DNA of 64,000 nt from Lachnospiraceae bacterium (GTDB taxonomy: Bacteria; Bacillota; Clostridia; Lachnospirales; Lachnospiraceae), in contig CP107199.1 of the NCBI GenBank assembly GCA_025758065.1, forward strand, positions 3,011,501-3,075,500, written 5' to 3'. Position 1 is the first letter of the stretch, and each line of letters starts with the position of its first letter. Below, piece by piece: positions 9,038 to 17,153 of the stretch. Under the pieces are notes generated by a model. The model was not told the origin of the DNA. It did not search any database and worked only from the letters and a program-made list of their open reading frames with translations. Made by a program: the position numbers and the translations under genes.

Positions 9038-9499
9038 GTGGAAGGACAGAAGGAACAAAATGGCAGAACCGGGCAAAAGGAGCATGTAAGGCTGGAATTT
9101 GAAAGCTGTTCTAAAAATGAAGAGTTTGCCAGAGTTGTGGCAGCTGTATTTATGAGCCGCTTAGATCCAACATTAGAGGAGACACAGGATGTAAAAACAG
9201 CAGTGTCAGAGGCAGTCACCAATGCCATTATCCATGGCTATGGAAAAGAGGCCGGAGAGATATTTATGGACATGACGGCAGATCCGGCAGAAAAAACGCT
9301 GACTGTCTGCATAACAGATACAGGAGCAGGAATTGCGGATGTAAAAAAAGCCATGGAGCCTTTGTATACAACAGATACAACAGGGGAACGCTCTGGTATG
9401 GGCTTTTCCTTTATGGAAGCCTTCATGGATGAAGTTATTGTAGAGTCAGAACCGGAAAAAGGAACGGCCGTGACCATGAAAAAACATATTGGAAGGTGA
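9038..9499 (+). CDS. spoIIAB: Anti-sigma F factor / serine kinase
   Basis: A GHKL-type kinase that holds sigma F inactive and phosphorylates SpoIIAA. The N-box is EAVTNAIIHGY, the G1 box DTGAGI and the G2 box GMGFSFME. GTG 9038 (153 aa) is preferred over ATG 9029 because AGGAGG at 9023-9028 directly abuts the ATG but lies 9 bases before the GTG. The N-terminus carries about 20 extra polar residues compared with the B. subtilis protein. The stop nearly meets the sigF start, consistent with coupled synthesis. Confidence 0.95.
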   Translation: MEGQKEQNGRTGQKEHVRLEFESCSKNEEFARVVAAVFMSRLDPTLEETQDVKTAVSEAVTNAIIHGYGKEAGEIFMDMTADPAEKTLTVCITDTGAGIADVKKAMEPLYTTDTTGERSGMGFSFMEAFMDEVIVESEPEKGTAVTMKKHIGR

Positions 9500-9504
9500 G
9501 CCTT

Positions 9505-10224
9505 ATGGATGAAACCCTGAAAATGATCGAATTGGCTCACCAGGGAGATAAAGCAGCCAGAGACAGGCTGGTAACAGATAATCTGGGGCTTGTATGGAGC
9601 ATTGTAAAACGCTTTGCAGGCCGTGGATATGAACAGGAAGATCTGTTTCAGATCGGAAGCATCGGGCTTTTAAAAGCGATTGATAAATTTGACCTGCAGT
9701 ATCAGGTGCGGTTTTCTACTTATGCAGTGCCAATGATCGCAGGCGAGATCCGAAGGTTTTTGCGGGATGACGGAATGATTAAGGTAAGCCGTTCTTTAAA
9801 GGAACTGGTGGTAAAGGTATTTTCTTTAAAAGAACAGCTGACGGATAATTACGGAAGAGAACCTACAGTGGAAGAGATCGCAAAAGAATTAGGGGTAAGC
9901 AGTGAAGAGGTGGCTGCATCTTTAGAGGCAGGCGCCCAGATTGAGTCTATTTACAGACCGCTAAGTGCTACAGAAGGAGAAAAAGGAGTCTTAATGGACA
10001 AATTAGAAGAAAAGAGCGAAGCTCAGGAACAGTTATTAAACAGGCTTACATTGGAAAAGCTGATGAAAGATCTGGGCGAGCAGGAAAAAGAACTGATACT
10101 GCGCCGCTATTTTTATGGCCAGACACAGACAGAAACGGCAAAAGCACTGAAGGTTTCCCAGGTACAGATCTCGCGTCTTGAGAAGAAATGTTTAAAAGAG
10201 CTGCGAAAGCGTTTTGAAGGATGA
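9505..10224 (+). CDS. sigF: Forespore RNA polymerase sigma factor F
   Basis: 239 residues of the sigma-70 sporulation group. Region 2 holds YEQEDLFQIGSIGLLKAIDK and RFSTYAVPMIAGEIRRFL, region 3 is KELGVSSEEVAASLE, and the region 4 helix-turn-helix is QTETAKALKVSQVQISRLEK. It directs early forespore transcription. Identity rests on gene order after spoIIAA-spoIIAB; sigma G is the close alternative by sequence. ATG 9505 is chosen since GGAAGGTGA lies just upstream; GTG 9496 has no spacing for a ribosome site. Confidence 0.94.
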   Translation: MDETLKMIELAHQGDKAARDRLVTDNLGLVWSIVKRFAGRGYEQEDLFQIGSIGLLKAIDKFDLQYQVRFSTYAVPMIAGEIRRFLRDDGMIKVSRSLKELVVKVFSLKEQLTDNYGREPTVEEIAKELGVSSEEVAASLEAGAQIESIYRPLSATEGEKGVLMDKLEEKSEAQEQLLNRLTLEKLMKDLGEQEKELILRRYFYGQTQTETAKALKVSQVQISRLEKKCLKELRKRFEG

Positions 10225-10258
10225 GGACAGGTGGATAAAAGAGAAGAGATAAAATAAC

Positions 10259-10287
10259 GAATAAAAATCAAAAAAAGGCACATTCTA
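10259..10287 (+). promoter_or_regulatory. Candidate sigma-G (forespore) promoter
   Basis: GAATA at 10259-10263 and CATTCTA at 10281-10287 are separated by 17 bases. This fits the B. subtilis sigma-G pattern GHATR-N18-CATNMTA, except that the spacer is one base shorter. It lies between sigF and the spoVA genes, which are sigma-G targets in Bacillus. It has not been tested. Confidence 0.55.
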
Positions 10288-10309
10288 GCTTTGAAAGGAT
10301 GTGAACCTG

Positions 10310-10543
10310 ATGAAAATGAAAAGTGTGAAAGCAGTTCTTATTCTCCTGCTGCTCATAGCAGGAATGGTTACAGGGTATCTGTTGTGGAAAATGAAAGAAC
10401 CGGAATATGAGAAAGAAGGCTTATTTGTAGATAACGGTGTAGTGGCTTATTATAACATGACAGAAACCGGAGTTGCAGCCTATGCGTCAGCACCGGCCAG
10501 TGTACTGATAGAAGAGGAAGAAGGGCAGAGTGAAGCTTTATGA
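10310..10543 (+). CDS. Small membrane-anchored protein of unknown function (77 aa)
   Basis: One hydrophobic helix near the N-terminus (VKAVLILLLLIAGMVTGYLL) is followed by about 50 polar, acidic residues. This predicts a single-pass or exported protein, and there is no lipobox. GAAAGGA upstream favours ATG 10310 over GTG 10301. The stop overlaps the spoVAA start (ATGA), so it should be made together with the SpoVA proteins in the forespore. I do not recognise the family; the position suggests a role in spore maturation or DPA handling, which is inference. Confidence 0.75.
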   Translation: MKMKSVKAVLILLLLIAGMVTGYLLWKMKEPEYEKEGLFVDNGVVAYYNMTETGVAAYASAPASVLIEEEEGQSEAL

Positions 10544-11187
10544 GCCAGGGAAGCAGCAGCCAGAGCCAGACGGTCTATATACAGTTAAACCAGATCACGG
10601 AGATCTGCCGCAGGGATGTGTTTTTAAAAGATATAGGGGAAGTAACCTGCCGGGACAAGGTGATCTTAAGCAAATGCCGGGCTTTAAAGGTAAAAAGCAT
10701 CCCTGAAAAAGAAGCCAGACGGTATGTAATGAGCGCTTTGGAAGTAGTGCAGAAGTTAGAATCCATAGATCCGTCTATTGAGGTAAACAATCTGGGAGAA
10801 TCGGATTTTATCATTGCCTATAAGCCGCCAAAGGCTCCAGAAATGTGCTGGCAGTGGCTAAAAACCTTTTTTGTGTGTCTGGTCAGCTTTTTTGGGGCGG
10901 CATTTGCCATTATGACCTTTAATAATGATGTAAATGTAGGGGATGTGCTGGGACAGGTCTATTTTCAGGTGATGGGGCGGCAGCCAGATGGATTCGGGCT
11001 TATGGAAGCAGGCTACAGTGTGGGGCTGGCTGTTGGCATTTTAGTATTTTTCAATCATTTTGCAGTAAAAAAGCTGAATACAGATCCTACGCCTTTAGAG
11101 GTAGAAATGCGTCTGTATGAGGAAAATATCTGTAAAACACTTATTGATCAGGCTGATAGAAAGGAGAAAGAGATTGATGTGGATTAA
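10540..11187 (+). CDS. spoVAA: Stage V sporulation protein AA
   Basis: 215 residues: a soluble N-terminal domain (VYIQLNQITEICRRDVFLKDI), then two or three membrane helices (FFVCLVSFFGAAFAIMTF and YSVGLAVGILVFFNHFAV). This is the SpoVAA plan; SpoVA proteins move dipicolinic acid into and out of the spore. Overlaps link it to the small gene upstream and to spoVAB downstream, so the set forms one operon. Confidence 0.86.
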   Translation: MSQGSSSQSQTVYIQLNQITEICRRDVFLKDIGEVTCRDKVILSKCRALKVKSIPEKEARRYVMSALEVVQKLESIDPSIEVNNLGESDFIIAYKPPKAPEMCWQWLKTFFVCLVSFFGAAFAIMTFNNDVNVGDVLGQVYFQVMGRQPDGFGLMEAGYSVGLAVGILVFFNHFAVKKLNTDPTPLEVEMRLYEENICKTLIDQADRKEKEIDVD

Positions 11188-11614
11188 AAATGTCTTTCTT
11201 CTTTTTTTCGGTCTCTGTGCCGGGGGGATCATTGCAGCAGGGGTGTATGCGTTTCTGGCGATCATCGGCGTATTTGTGCGGATGATCGGAAAAACGAAGA
11301 CGAAAAAGCATATTATGCTTTATGAAAATATGATCATCCTTGGAGGAGTGCTTGGAAACATTATGGAGCTTTATAAGGTGCGGCTGCCCTTGGGAGAGGT
11401 ATTTGGGCAGATCTTTCTTCTTACAGGGGGTGTCAGTGTAGGGATATTTACAGGCTGTCTTGTTATGTCTCTGGCAGAAACTTTAAAGGCTCTTCCTACA
11501 TTTTCCCGGAGGATACGGCTGTCAGTGGGACTTCCGTGGCTGATCGCCGCCATTGCAGCAGGAAAGTGTGGCGGTTCTATATTATATTTCTGGAAAAGGA
11601 TGGCAGCCGGATGA
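11177..11614 (+). CDS. spoVAB: Stage V sporulation protein AB
   Basis: A 145-residue integral membrane protein with about four hydrophobic helices, matching SpoVAB in size and in position directly after SpoVAA. ATG 11177 overlaps the spoVAA end by 11 bases, and AAGGAG at 11161-11166 lies 10 bases upstream. Its exact role in dipicolinate transport is not established. Identity rests on gene order and topology as much as on sequence. Confidence 0.82.
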   Translation: MWIKNVFLLFFGLCAGGIIAAGVYAFLAIIGVFVRMIGKTKTKKHIMLYENMIILGGVLGNIMELYKVRLPLGEVFGQIFLLTGGVSVGIFTGCLVMSLAETLKALPTFSRRIRLSVGLPWLIAAIAAGKCGGSILYFWKRMAAG

Positions 11615-11691
11615 GGATATTAAGAATAGGATCATTAAAACTGGGTATTAAAATAGGATATTAAACCAGGATCGTTAGGAAGGAAATGGAT

Positions 11692-12138
11692 ATGGAGATC
11701 GATAAGAAAAAATACGCAGACTACATCAAAGCGATCACCCCGGTTCACAACCTGTGGATCTCTATGGGAAAAGCTTTTATAACAGGAGGCCTGATCTGTA
11801 CTCTGGGGCAGTTTATCATGAACTGGGCCACTGACAGGTGTGGATTGGAGGCAGAGGCTGCAGGTACCTGGACTTCTATTATACTGGTATTTTTAAGTGC
11901 TTTATGTACGGGACTTAATATTTACCAGAAACTGGTAAAATTTGGCGGAGCCGGAGCTTTAGTGCCGATTACAGGCTTTGCTAATTCCGTAGCCGCTCCT
12001 GCAATAGAATTCCGCTCCGAAGGCCAGGTTTTCGGTATTGGCGTAAAGATATTTACCATTGCAGGACCGGTGATCTTGTATGGCGTGGGAGCAAGCTGGA
12101 TTTTAGGAGTGGGATACTGGGTTTTACAGAAAATGTGA
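11692..12138 (+). CDS. spoVAC: Stage V sporulation protein AC
   Basis: 148 residues with four to five hydrophobic helices. Recognisable SpoVAC stretches are GKAFITGGLICTLGQ, LVPITGFANSVAAPAIEF and GVKIFTIAGPVILYG. In Bacillus, SpoVAC behaves as a mechanosensitive channel for dipicolinate release. ATG 11692 is preferred over 11686 because AGGAAGGA ends at 11684. A terminator follows, and no spoVAD or spoVAE is found after it, which is unusual. Confidence 0.93.
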   Translation: MEIDKKKYADYIKAITPVHNLWISMGKAFITGGLICTLGQFIMNWATDRCGLEAEAAGTWTSIILVFLSALCTGLNIYQKLVKFGGAGALVPITGFANSVAAPAIEFRSEGQVFGIGVKIFTIAGPVILYGVGASWILGVGYWVLQKM

Positions 12139-12170
12139 GCTTTTGGTAAGCATAAAAATAAGTTGTAATA

Positions 12171-12196
12171 AAAAGAGCTGCATGGCTCTTTTTTTA
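12171..12196 (+). terminator. Intrinsic terminator after spoVAC
   Basis: AAGAGC (12173-12178) pairs with GCTCTT (12185-12190) and is extended by flanking A/T pairs, then a T-run follows. It closes the spoVA transcript. Confidence 0.85.
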
Positions 12197-12287
12197 TGTT
12201 GGCAGAGTATGTTATAATAAAAGGAATAATATACAGTTTTTTTAGAAGCTGTGAATATATGCAATTAATTAGGTGGAGGAAAATGCC

Positions 12288-12563
12288 ATGGATCATATAG
12301 CATATTTATCAAGCCAGAATGATTATATTATATTTAATTATAAGGGAAAGACAGTACGATTTAAAGGACCATATAGTTTGCAAAAAATTGTAAAAGTAAA
12401 AGAATGGGATGAAGGATATATTGTGGTAGATGTAAAATATGCAAATAAAAAAGAACTTACAGAAGACTATATAGATCTGGTTCCTATCCTTGAAAGACTT
12501 TATATTAATGCGCCTGAATTTTTAAAGCCAATTAAAAAAGTGGAGGTTCGATATGCCAGTTGA
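12288..12563 (+). CDS. Hypothetical protein (91 aa), first gene of a small cassette
   Basis: A soluble beta-rich protein (DYIIFNYKGKTVRFKGPY, then EGYIVVDVKY). It is loosely reminiscent of DUF2442-like partners of DUF4160 proteins, but I cannot assign it. ATG 12288 is set by GGAGGA 7 bases upstream. It overlaps the next gene by 11 bases. The three genes 12288-13069 are compact, AT-richer than their neighbours and isolated after a terminator, which suggests an acquired cassette. Confidence 0.75.
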   Translation: MDHIAYLSSQNDYIIFNYKGKTVRFKGPYSLQKIVKVKEWDEGYIVVDVKYANKKELTEDYIDLVPILERLYINAPEFLKPIKKVEVRYAS

Positions 12564-12792
12564 ACAATTGAAAAAAATTGCAGATGAAGCAGATATGATC
12601 GTTGCCGGATACGCATTTACTAAAAATGCAGAGGGGCTGATACAGGTATTAAATTTAAGTAATCCGGAAGAAGCTTGCGTTCTTCAGAAAGATGGTACGA
12701 TGGTAGAAACAACAATGGATACGATTACTGTTTTAAAAGTGCAGGCTTATTACTTGAAAAACAGGGAATTTATGGAGGAAGAGGATGCCTAA
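12553..12792 (+). CDS. Hypothetical protein (79 aa), second gene of a small cassette
   Basis: A short acidic soluble protein (EQLKKIADEADMIVAGYAF, ending in EEEDA). A GGAGG ribosome site lies inside the end of the preceding gene, and the stop overlaps the following ATG by 8 bases. No family is recognised. Tight overlap on both sides argues that it is real and made in fixed ratio with its neighbours. Confidence 0.72.
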   Translation: MPVEQLKKIADEADMIVAGYAFTKNAEGLIQVLNLSNPEEACVLQKDGTMVETTMDTITVLKVQAYYLKNREFMEEEDA

Positions 12793-13069
12793 GTATTTTC
12801 CATTTAAAGTTGCCGGATATTATCTGTATTATACAATGGAGTGTGTGATCGAATGTATGCATGTCCATGCCAGCGATAAAAGATTAACGGAAAAAGGTTC
12901 TGCAAAACTCTTTGTAAAACCGGATGGAGAAACGATCGTACAGAGACAAGGTGTAGTATCAGAGTCAGATATGAAAAAAATACGTAAGTATATCAAACTT
13001 AATCATGAGACTATGTTTGAAGTTTGGTCACAAAATTCTGTGCATGGTTATTATGGAGAAAATAAATAG
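12785..13069 (+). CDS. DUF4160-like small protein (94 aa)
   Basis: The sequence CMHVHASDKRLTEKGSAKLF followed by ESDMKKIRKYIKLNHETMFEVW resembles DUF4160, whose usual pattern is PHVHV...GEAKF then a helix ending in E-x-W. The biochemical role of DUF4160 is not established; it often sits beside a DUF2442 partner in toxin-antitoxin-like pairs. It is last in the three-gene cassette. No membrane segment or catalytic motif is obvious. Confidence 0.65.
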   Translation: MPKYFPFKVAGYYLYYTMECVIECMHVHASDKRLTEKGSAKLFVKPDGETIVQRQGVVSESDMKKIRKYIKLNHETMFEVWSQNSVHGYYGENK

Positions 13070-13124
13070 AGAACAATAAAACTAAAGTGATATAGCAATG
13101 TATTTTGGGAGAAAAAAGTTAAAC

Positions 13125-14270
13125 ATGAATACACGCAGATTAGGAAAAACTGGACTTCAGGTAAGTGAGGTGGGTTTCGGCGGGGAATGGTTGGAACGAC
13201 ACCCAGAGGAGAAAGGAGTGGAACTGATCCGTTATGCTTCTTCTAAGGGAATTAATATTTTAGACTGCTGGATGGCTGACCCGAAATCCAGGGATGTGAT
13301 CGGAAAAGGGATCAAAGAAAACCGCAGCAAGTGGTATATCCAGGGGCATATCGGATCTACCTGGAAGAACGGCCAGTATTTCCGCACCAGGGATATGAAA
13401 TATGTGCGTCCAGCCTTTGAGGATTTGTTAAAGAGGCTACAGACAGATTATATTGATCTGGGAATGATCCATTATGTAGATTCTGAGGAAGAATGGGAAA
13501 ATATTCTTCGCTCAGACTATATGGATTATGTAATGGAATTAAAAAACAATGGTGTGATCCGCCACATCGGAATGAGTTCTCATAACCCGAAGGTGGCAGT
13601 AAAAGCAGCAGCGTCCGGCTTTGTGGAAATGATCCTTTTCAGCATCAATCCGGCTTTTGATATGCTTCCTGCCAGCGAAAACATTGACACCATGTTTGCA
13701 GATGAGTTTGATGCAAGCTTAAAAGGAACTGACCCGGACCGGGCCCGTTTATACAAAGTCTGTGAGCAGAATGATGTGGGCATTACCGTTATGAAGGGTT
13801 TTGCAGGGGGAAGATTATTTGATGAAAAACGTTCTCCTTTTGGTGTAAGCTTAACACCGGTACAGTGTATCCACTATGCATTGACCCGTCCGGCAGTTTG
13901 TTCCATTATGTGCGGCTATGATACAAAAGAGCAGGTAGACCAGGCAGTGGCATATGAAAGTGCTTCTGAAGAAGAAAAAGACTACGCATCTGTGATCGCC
14001 AACGCGCCATTCCATTTCTACAAAGGAGAGTGTACCTATTGCGGTCACTGCAAACCATGCGTAGCCAATCTGGATATTGCCATGATCAACAAATTTTATG
14101 ATCTGGCTACCATGCAGCCAAAGGTTCCGGCAACTGTGCAGTCCCATTATGAACTGCTGGAGCATAAAGCTTCTGAATGTATTGGCTGTCATGCTTGTGA
14201 GTCACGGTGCCCATTTGGAGTACCGATCGCAGAGCGTATGGAGAAAACAGCAAAATTATTCGGCTGTTAA
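13125..14270 (+). CDS. Aldo/keto reductase with C-terminal 4Fe-4S domain
   Basis: 381 residues. An AKR barrel (MNTRRLGKTGLQVSEVGFGG, then DYIDLGMIHYVDS) is followed by a ferredoxin-like tail with two cysteine clusters, CTYCGHCKPC and CIGCHACESRCPFGVP. This suggests a flavin-free oxidoreductase linked to low-potential electron carriers; the substrate is unknown. ATG 13125 gives the canonical family start; ATG 13098 would add nine unusual residues. It lies 23 bases before recD2. Confidence 0.9.
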   Translation: MNTRRLGKTGLQVSEVGFGGEWLERHPEEKGVELIRYASSKGINILDCWMADPKSRDVIGKGIKENRSKWYIQGHIGSTWKNGQYFRTRDMKYVRPAFEDLLKRLQTDYIDLGMIHYVDSEEEWENILRSDYMDYVMELKNNGVIRHIGMSSHNPKVAVKAAASGFVEMILFSINPAFDMLPASENIDTMFADEFDASLKGTDPDRARLYKVCEQNDVGITVMKGFAGGRLFDEKRSPFGVSLTPVQCIHYALTRPAVCSIMCGYDTKEQVDQAVAYESASEEEKDYASVIANAPFHFYKGECTYCGHCKPCVANLDIAMINKFYDLATMQPKVPATVQSHYELLEHKASECIGCHACESRCPFGVPIAERMEKTAKLFGC

Positions 14271-14293
14271 ATAAAGAACAAGGAGACAAACAC

Positions 14294-16951
14294 ATGGAGC
14301 ATCTGCGCTGCGTAGTGGAGCGGATTACATATCAAAATGAGGAAAATGGCTATACAGTTTTAAAATGCGCAGTAAAAAACTATAGTGACCTGGTAACAGT
14401 GGTTGGTATTATGCCGGATACCCATGTGGGTTCTGTCCTGTCTTTAGAAGGCTTCTGGAAAATGGATGCAAAATACGGCAGGCAGTTTTGCACAGAGCGG
14501 TTTGAGGAAACACTTCCTGCCACTGTATATGGCATTGAAAAATATCTTGGGTCCGGTCTTGTAAAAGGGATCGGGCCTGTTTTTGCAAAAAAGATCGTGG
14601 AAAAATTCGGCGAAAATACGCTGGATATTATTGATGAAACACCAGAAGAACTGATCAAGGTCCCTGGCATCGGAAAAGTGCGGGCAGAACGGATCAAAAC
14701 CAGCTGGAAGGACCAGAAAGAGATCAAAAACATTATGCTGTTCCTTCAGAGCAACGAAGTCAGCACTTCTCATGCCACTAAGATTTATAAAACCTATGGA
14801 AAAGAAAGTATTTCCATTGTAAAAGAAAATCCGTACCGTCTGGCAGATGATATCTGGGGCATTGGATTTAAAACAGCAGATTCCATTGCGGAGAAAATGG
14901 GCATTGATAAGACGAAATTTGTACGTCTGCGCAGTGGGATTTTTTATACTTTAAATAAACTGGGGGAAGAGGGACACTGCTATGGAGAACGGGAACAGCT
15001 GGTAAAAAAGGCGAAAGAACTGCTGGAAGTGGAAGAAGGGGAGATTGAAGTTACTTTAGATGAGATGCTTCGCACCAAAGATGTGATCCAGGATGAAGAG
15101 GCTATTTATCTGCCGCCTTATTATTTCTCAGAGAGCGGTTGTGCGAAGCGGCTGCTGGAACTTTTGCTTACCGGGCGAAAATCTGTGTCCGATGATGAAA
15201 GGATCGTGGAAAAAGTGGTATCTCAGTCTGATATCACCTACGATGAGATCCAGTTAGAAGCAGTAAAAACAGCCATCTCATCCAAAGTCATGATACTCAC
15301 CGGTGGTCCGGGAACTGGAAAAACTACTACAACATTGGGGATCATATCTGCATATAAGCTGGCTGGTTATAAGATCCTTCTGGCAGCTCCTACAGGACGG
15401 GCAGCAAAGCGTATGGCAGAGGCAACCGGCATGGAAGCCAAGACCATTCATCGTTTGTTAGAGTACAAACCACCGGAAGGATACCAGAAAAATGAGGATA
15501 AGCCGCTGGAAGGGGATGTATTAATACTGGATGAATGTTCCATGGTGGACATTATGCTTATGTACAACCTGCTAAAAGCAGTCCCGGAACAAATGTCACT
15601 GGTTCTGGTAGGTGATATTGACCAGCTTCCAAGTGTAGGCGCCGGAAATGTGCTCCGGGATATGATCGATTCCGGGCGGATCCCGGTGGTGCGTCTGACC
15701 AGGATCTTCCGTCAGGCCCAGGGAAGCCGTATTATCATGAATGCCCACAGGATCAATAAGGGAGAAGCCATTGATATGAGGGGTGGTAAAAATGCCGACT
15801 TTTTCTTCGCAGAAAAACAGACAAAGGAAGAAGTGGTGTCAACGCTGGTACAGTATTGTAAAGAAAATCTGCCCCGGTATTACCATGTGGATCCTGTTCA
15901 GGATATACAGGTGCTAACTCCTATGCAAAGAGGGGAGTGTGGTGCTGTCAACTTAAACCAGGTGCTTCAGGAAGCCATGAACCCAACTGATATCTGCCTG
16001 CGCCGTGGCGGCACCCAGTATCGCCTGAACGATAAGGTAATGCAGATCCGCAACGATTACGACAAAGAAGTATTTAATGGGGATATTGGGACTATCTGCA
16101 AAGTGGATATGCAAGAACGGGAGCTGACGGTAGATTTTGACGGGCGGAAGGTGATCTATGACGTGACAGAGCTGGATGAGCTGTCATTAGCCTATGCAGT
16201 AACCATTCACAAGGCCCAGGGAAGCGAATATCCCATTGTAGTCATGCCATTTACCATGAGCCATTTTGTGATGCTTCAAAGAAATCTTCTGTATACAGGA
16301 GTGACAAGGGCAAAGAAGATACTGGTGCTGATCGGAGAGAAAAAAGCTGTTTTTTATGCGATCCGCAATGAAACAACAGCAGGGAGAAATACAAAGCTGG
16401 CGAAACGTCTGATGCCGGAAAGCGAAGAGTCAAAAGCAGTGGCGGCGGCACTGGCAAAAAAGCTGATCCAGGGAGAAGAAGATACTGGAAATGCCGGATC
16501 ATTTACACAAAGCTCTGCATCAGCACTAAAAGAAAAAATGATCGTATATAAAAACAGCATCCAGCCGTCTATGTTGTGTGAAACACCAGCCGTTTACCAG
16601 GGGGATCTCTGGAAACGCCTTTCCCAGTCAAAATTCCGCAGCAGCTTCACATTAAAAGCCAACGACAGGCATTATGTTTTAGAAAAAGGAATGGATACTG
16701 TACGAAGCCATGCCACAGATTTTATACGGGACAGACTTGCCCCGGCAGAGCCCAAAAATGATGGAAAACAGACACCTATGCGAGGTCATCCTGTATTTAT
16801 TGCCCAGCATGCCACAGGTACCTGCTGCCGCAGCTGTCTGGAAAAATGGCATCATATCCCCAAGGGGAGAGAACTGACAGAAGTGGAGCAAAAATATGTG
16901 GCAGATGTGATCATGGAATGGATTGCGAGGCAAATGGGATATGAGGGATAA
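14294..16951 (+). CDS. recD2: RecD2-type DNA helicase with C-terminal DUF4186 domain
   Basis: 885 residues. The N-terminal part has the RecD2 domain and helix-hairpin-helix repeats (ELIKVPGIGKVRAERIKTSW). The superfamily 1 helicase core holds Walker A GGPGTGKTTT near residue 337, DECSMVD, GDIDQLPSVGAGNVL and the late motif AVTIHKAQGSEYP. From about residue 770 the protein carries FRSSFTLKANDR, PNDGKQTPMRGHPVF, QHATGTCCRSCLEKWH and IPKGRELTEVE, which I read as DUF4186, normally a separate small protein. The start follows AAGGAG at 14280-14285. RecD2 is a 5'-3' helicase in repair and fork maintenance; the added role is unknown. Confidence 0.93.
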   Translation: MEHLRCVVERITYQNEENGYTVLKCAVKNYSDLVTVVGIMPDTHVGSVLSLEGFWKMDAKYGRQFCTERFEETLPATVYGIEKYLGSGLVKGIGPVFAKKIVEKFGENTLDIIDETPEELIKVPGIGKVRAERIKTSWKDQKEIKNIMLFLQSNEVSTSHATKIYKTYGKESISIVKENPYRLADDIWGIGFKTADSIAEKMGIDKTKFVRLRSGIFYTLNKLGEEGHCYGEREQLVKKAKELLEVEEGEIEVTLDEMLRTKDVIQDEEAIYLPPYYFSESGCAKRLLELLLTGRKSVSDDERIVEKVVSQSDITYDEIQLEAVKTAISSKVMILTGGPGTGKTTTTLGIISAYKLAGYKILLAAPTGRAAKRMAEATGMEAKTIHRLLEYKPPEGYQKNEDKPLEGDVLILDECSMVDIMLMYNLLKAVPEQMSLVLVGDIDQLPSVGAGNVLRDMIDSGRIPVVRLTRIFRQAQGSRIIMNAHRINKGEAIDMRGGKNADFFFAEKQTKEEVVSTLVQYCKENLPRYYHVDPVQDIQVLTPMQRGECGAVNLNQVLQEAMNPTDICLRRGGTQYRLNDKVMQIRNDYDKEVFNGDIGTICKVDMQERELTVDFDGRKVIYDVTELDELSLAYAVTIHKAQGSEYPIVVMPFTMSHFVMLQRNLLYTGVTRAKKILVLIGEKKAVFYAIRNETTAGRNTKLAKRLMPESEESKAVAAALAKKLIQGEEDTGNAGSFTQSSASALKEKMIVYKNSIQPSMLCETPAVYQGDLWKRLSQSKFRSSFTLKANDRHYVLEKGMDTVRSHATDFIRDRLAPAEPKNDGKQTPMRGHPVFIAQHATGTCCRSCLEKWHHIPKGRELTEVEQKYVADVIMEWIARQMGYEG

Positions 16952-17015
16952 AATTGCACATTTTTCCAAACAAAACACCACTTAAAACCCCGCATAAACA
17001 CTGATTGTATGCACC

Positions 17016-17036
17016 AAAAAACAAACATTGTTTTTT
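17016..17036. promoter_or_regulatory. Perfect inverted repeat upstream of pflB
   Basis: AAAAAACAA and TTGTTTTTT are separated by ACA. It could be a weak terminator for recD2 or an operator for pflB; it does not match the Rex consensus well. It lies 35 bases before the pflB -35 box. Confidence 0.5.
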
Positions 17037-17070
17037 CTTTAACACAAGAAAAAATTTATCAAATAATCAC

Positions 17071-17098
17071 TTGCCTTTCTCTGAAAATATGATATTAT
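17071..17098 (+). promoter_or_regulatory. Probable pflB promoter
   Basis: TTGCCT at 17071-17076 and TATTAT at 17093-17098 are separated by 16 bases, within AT-rich DNA, 55 bases before the pflB start. Confidence 0.55.
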
Positions 17099-17153
17099 TC
17101 GTGTTGAGTTAAGAGTAGCTAACAATCGCGGAATACAAAACAGGAGGAAGTAA

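Noticed and set aside
14207..14293. N-terminal extension of recD2 overlapping the aldo/keto reductase
   Set aside because: It would overlap the cysteine-rich end of the previous gene; AAGGAG supports ATG 14294.
17016..17036. Rex operator upstream of pflB
   Set aside because: The inverted repeat lacks the TTAA core of the Rex consensus; it was kept only as an unassigned inverted repeat.
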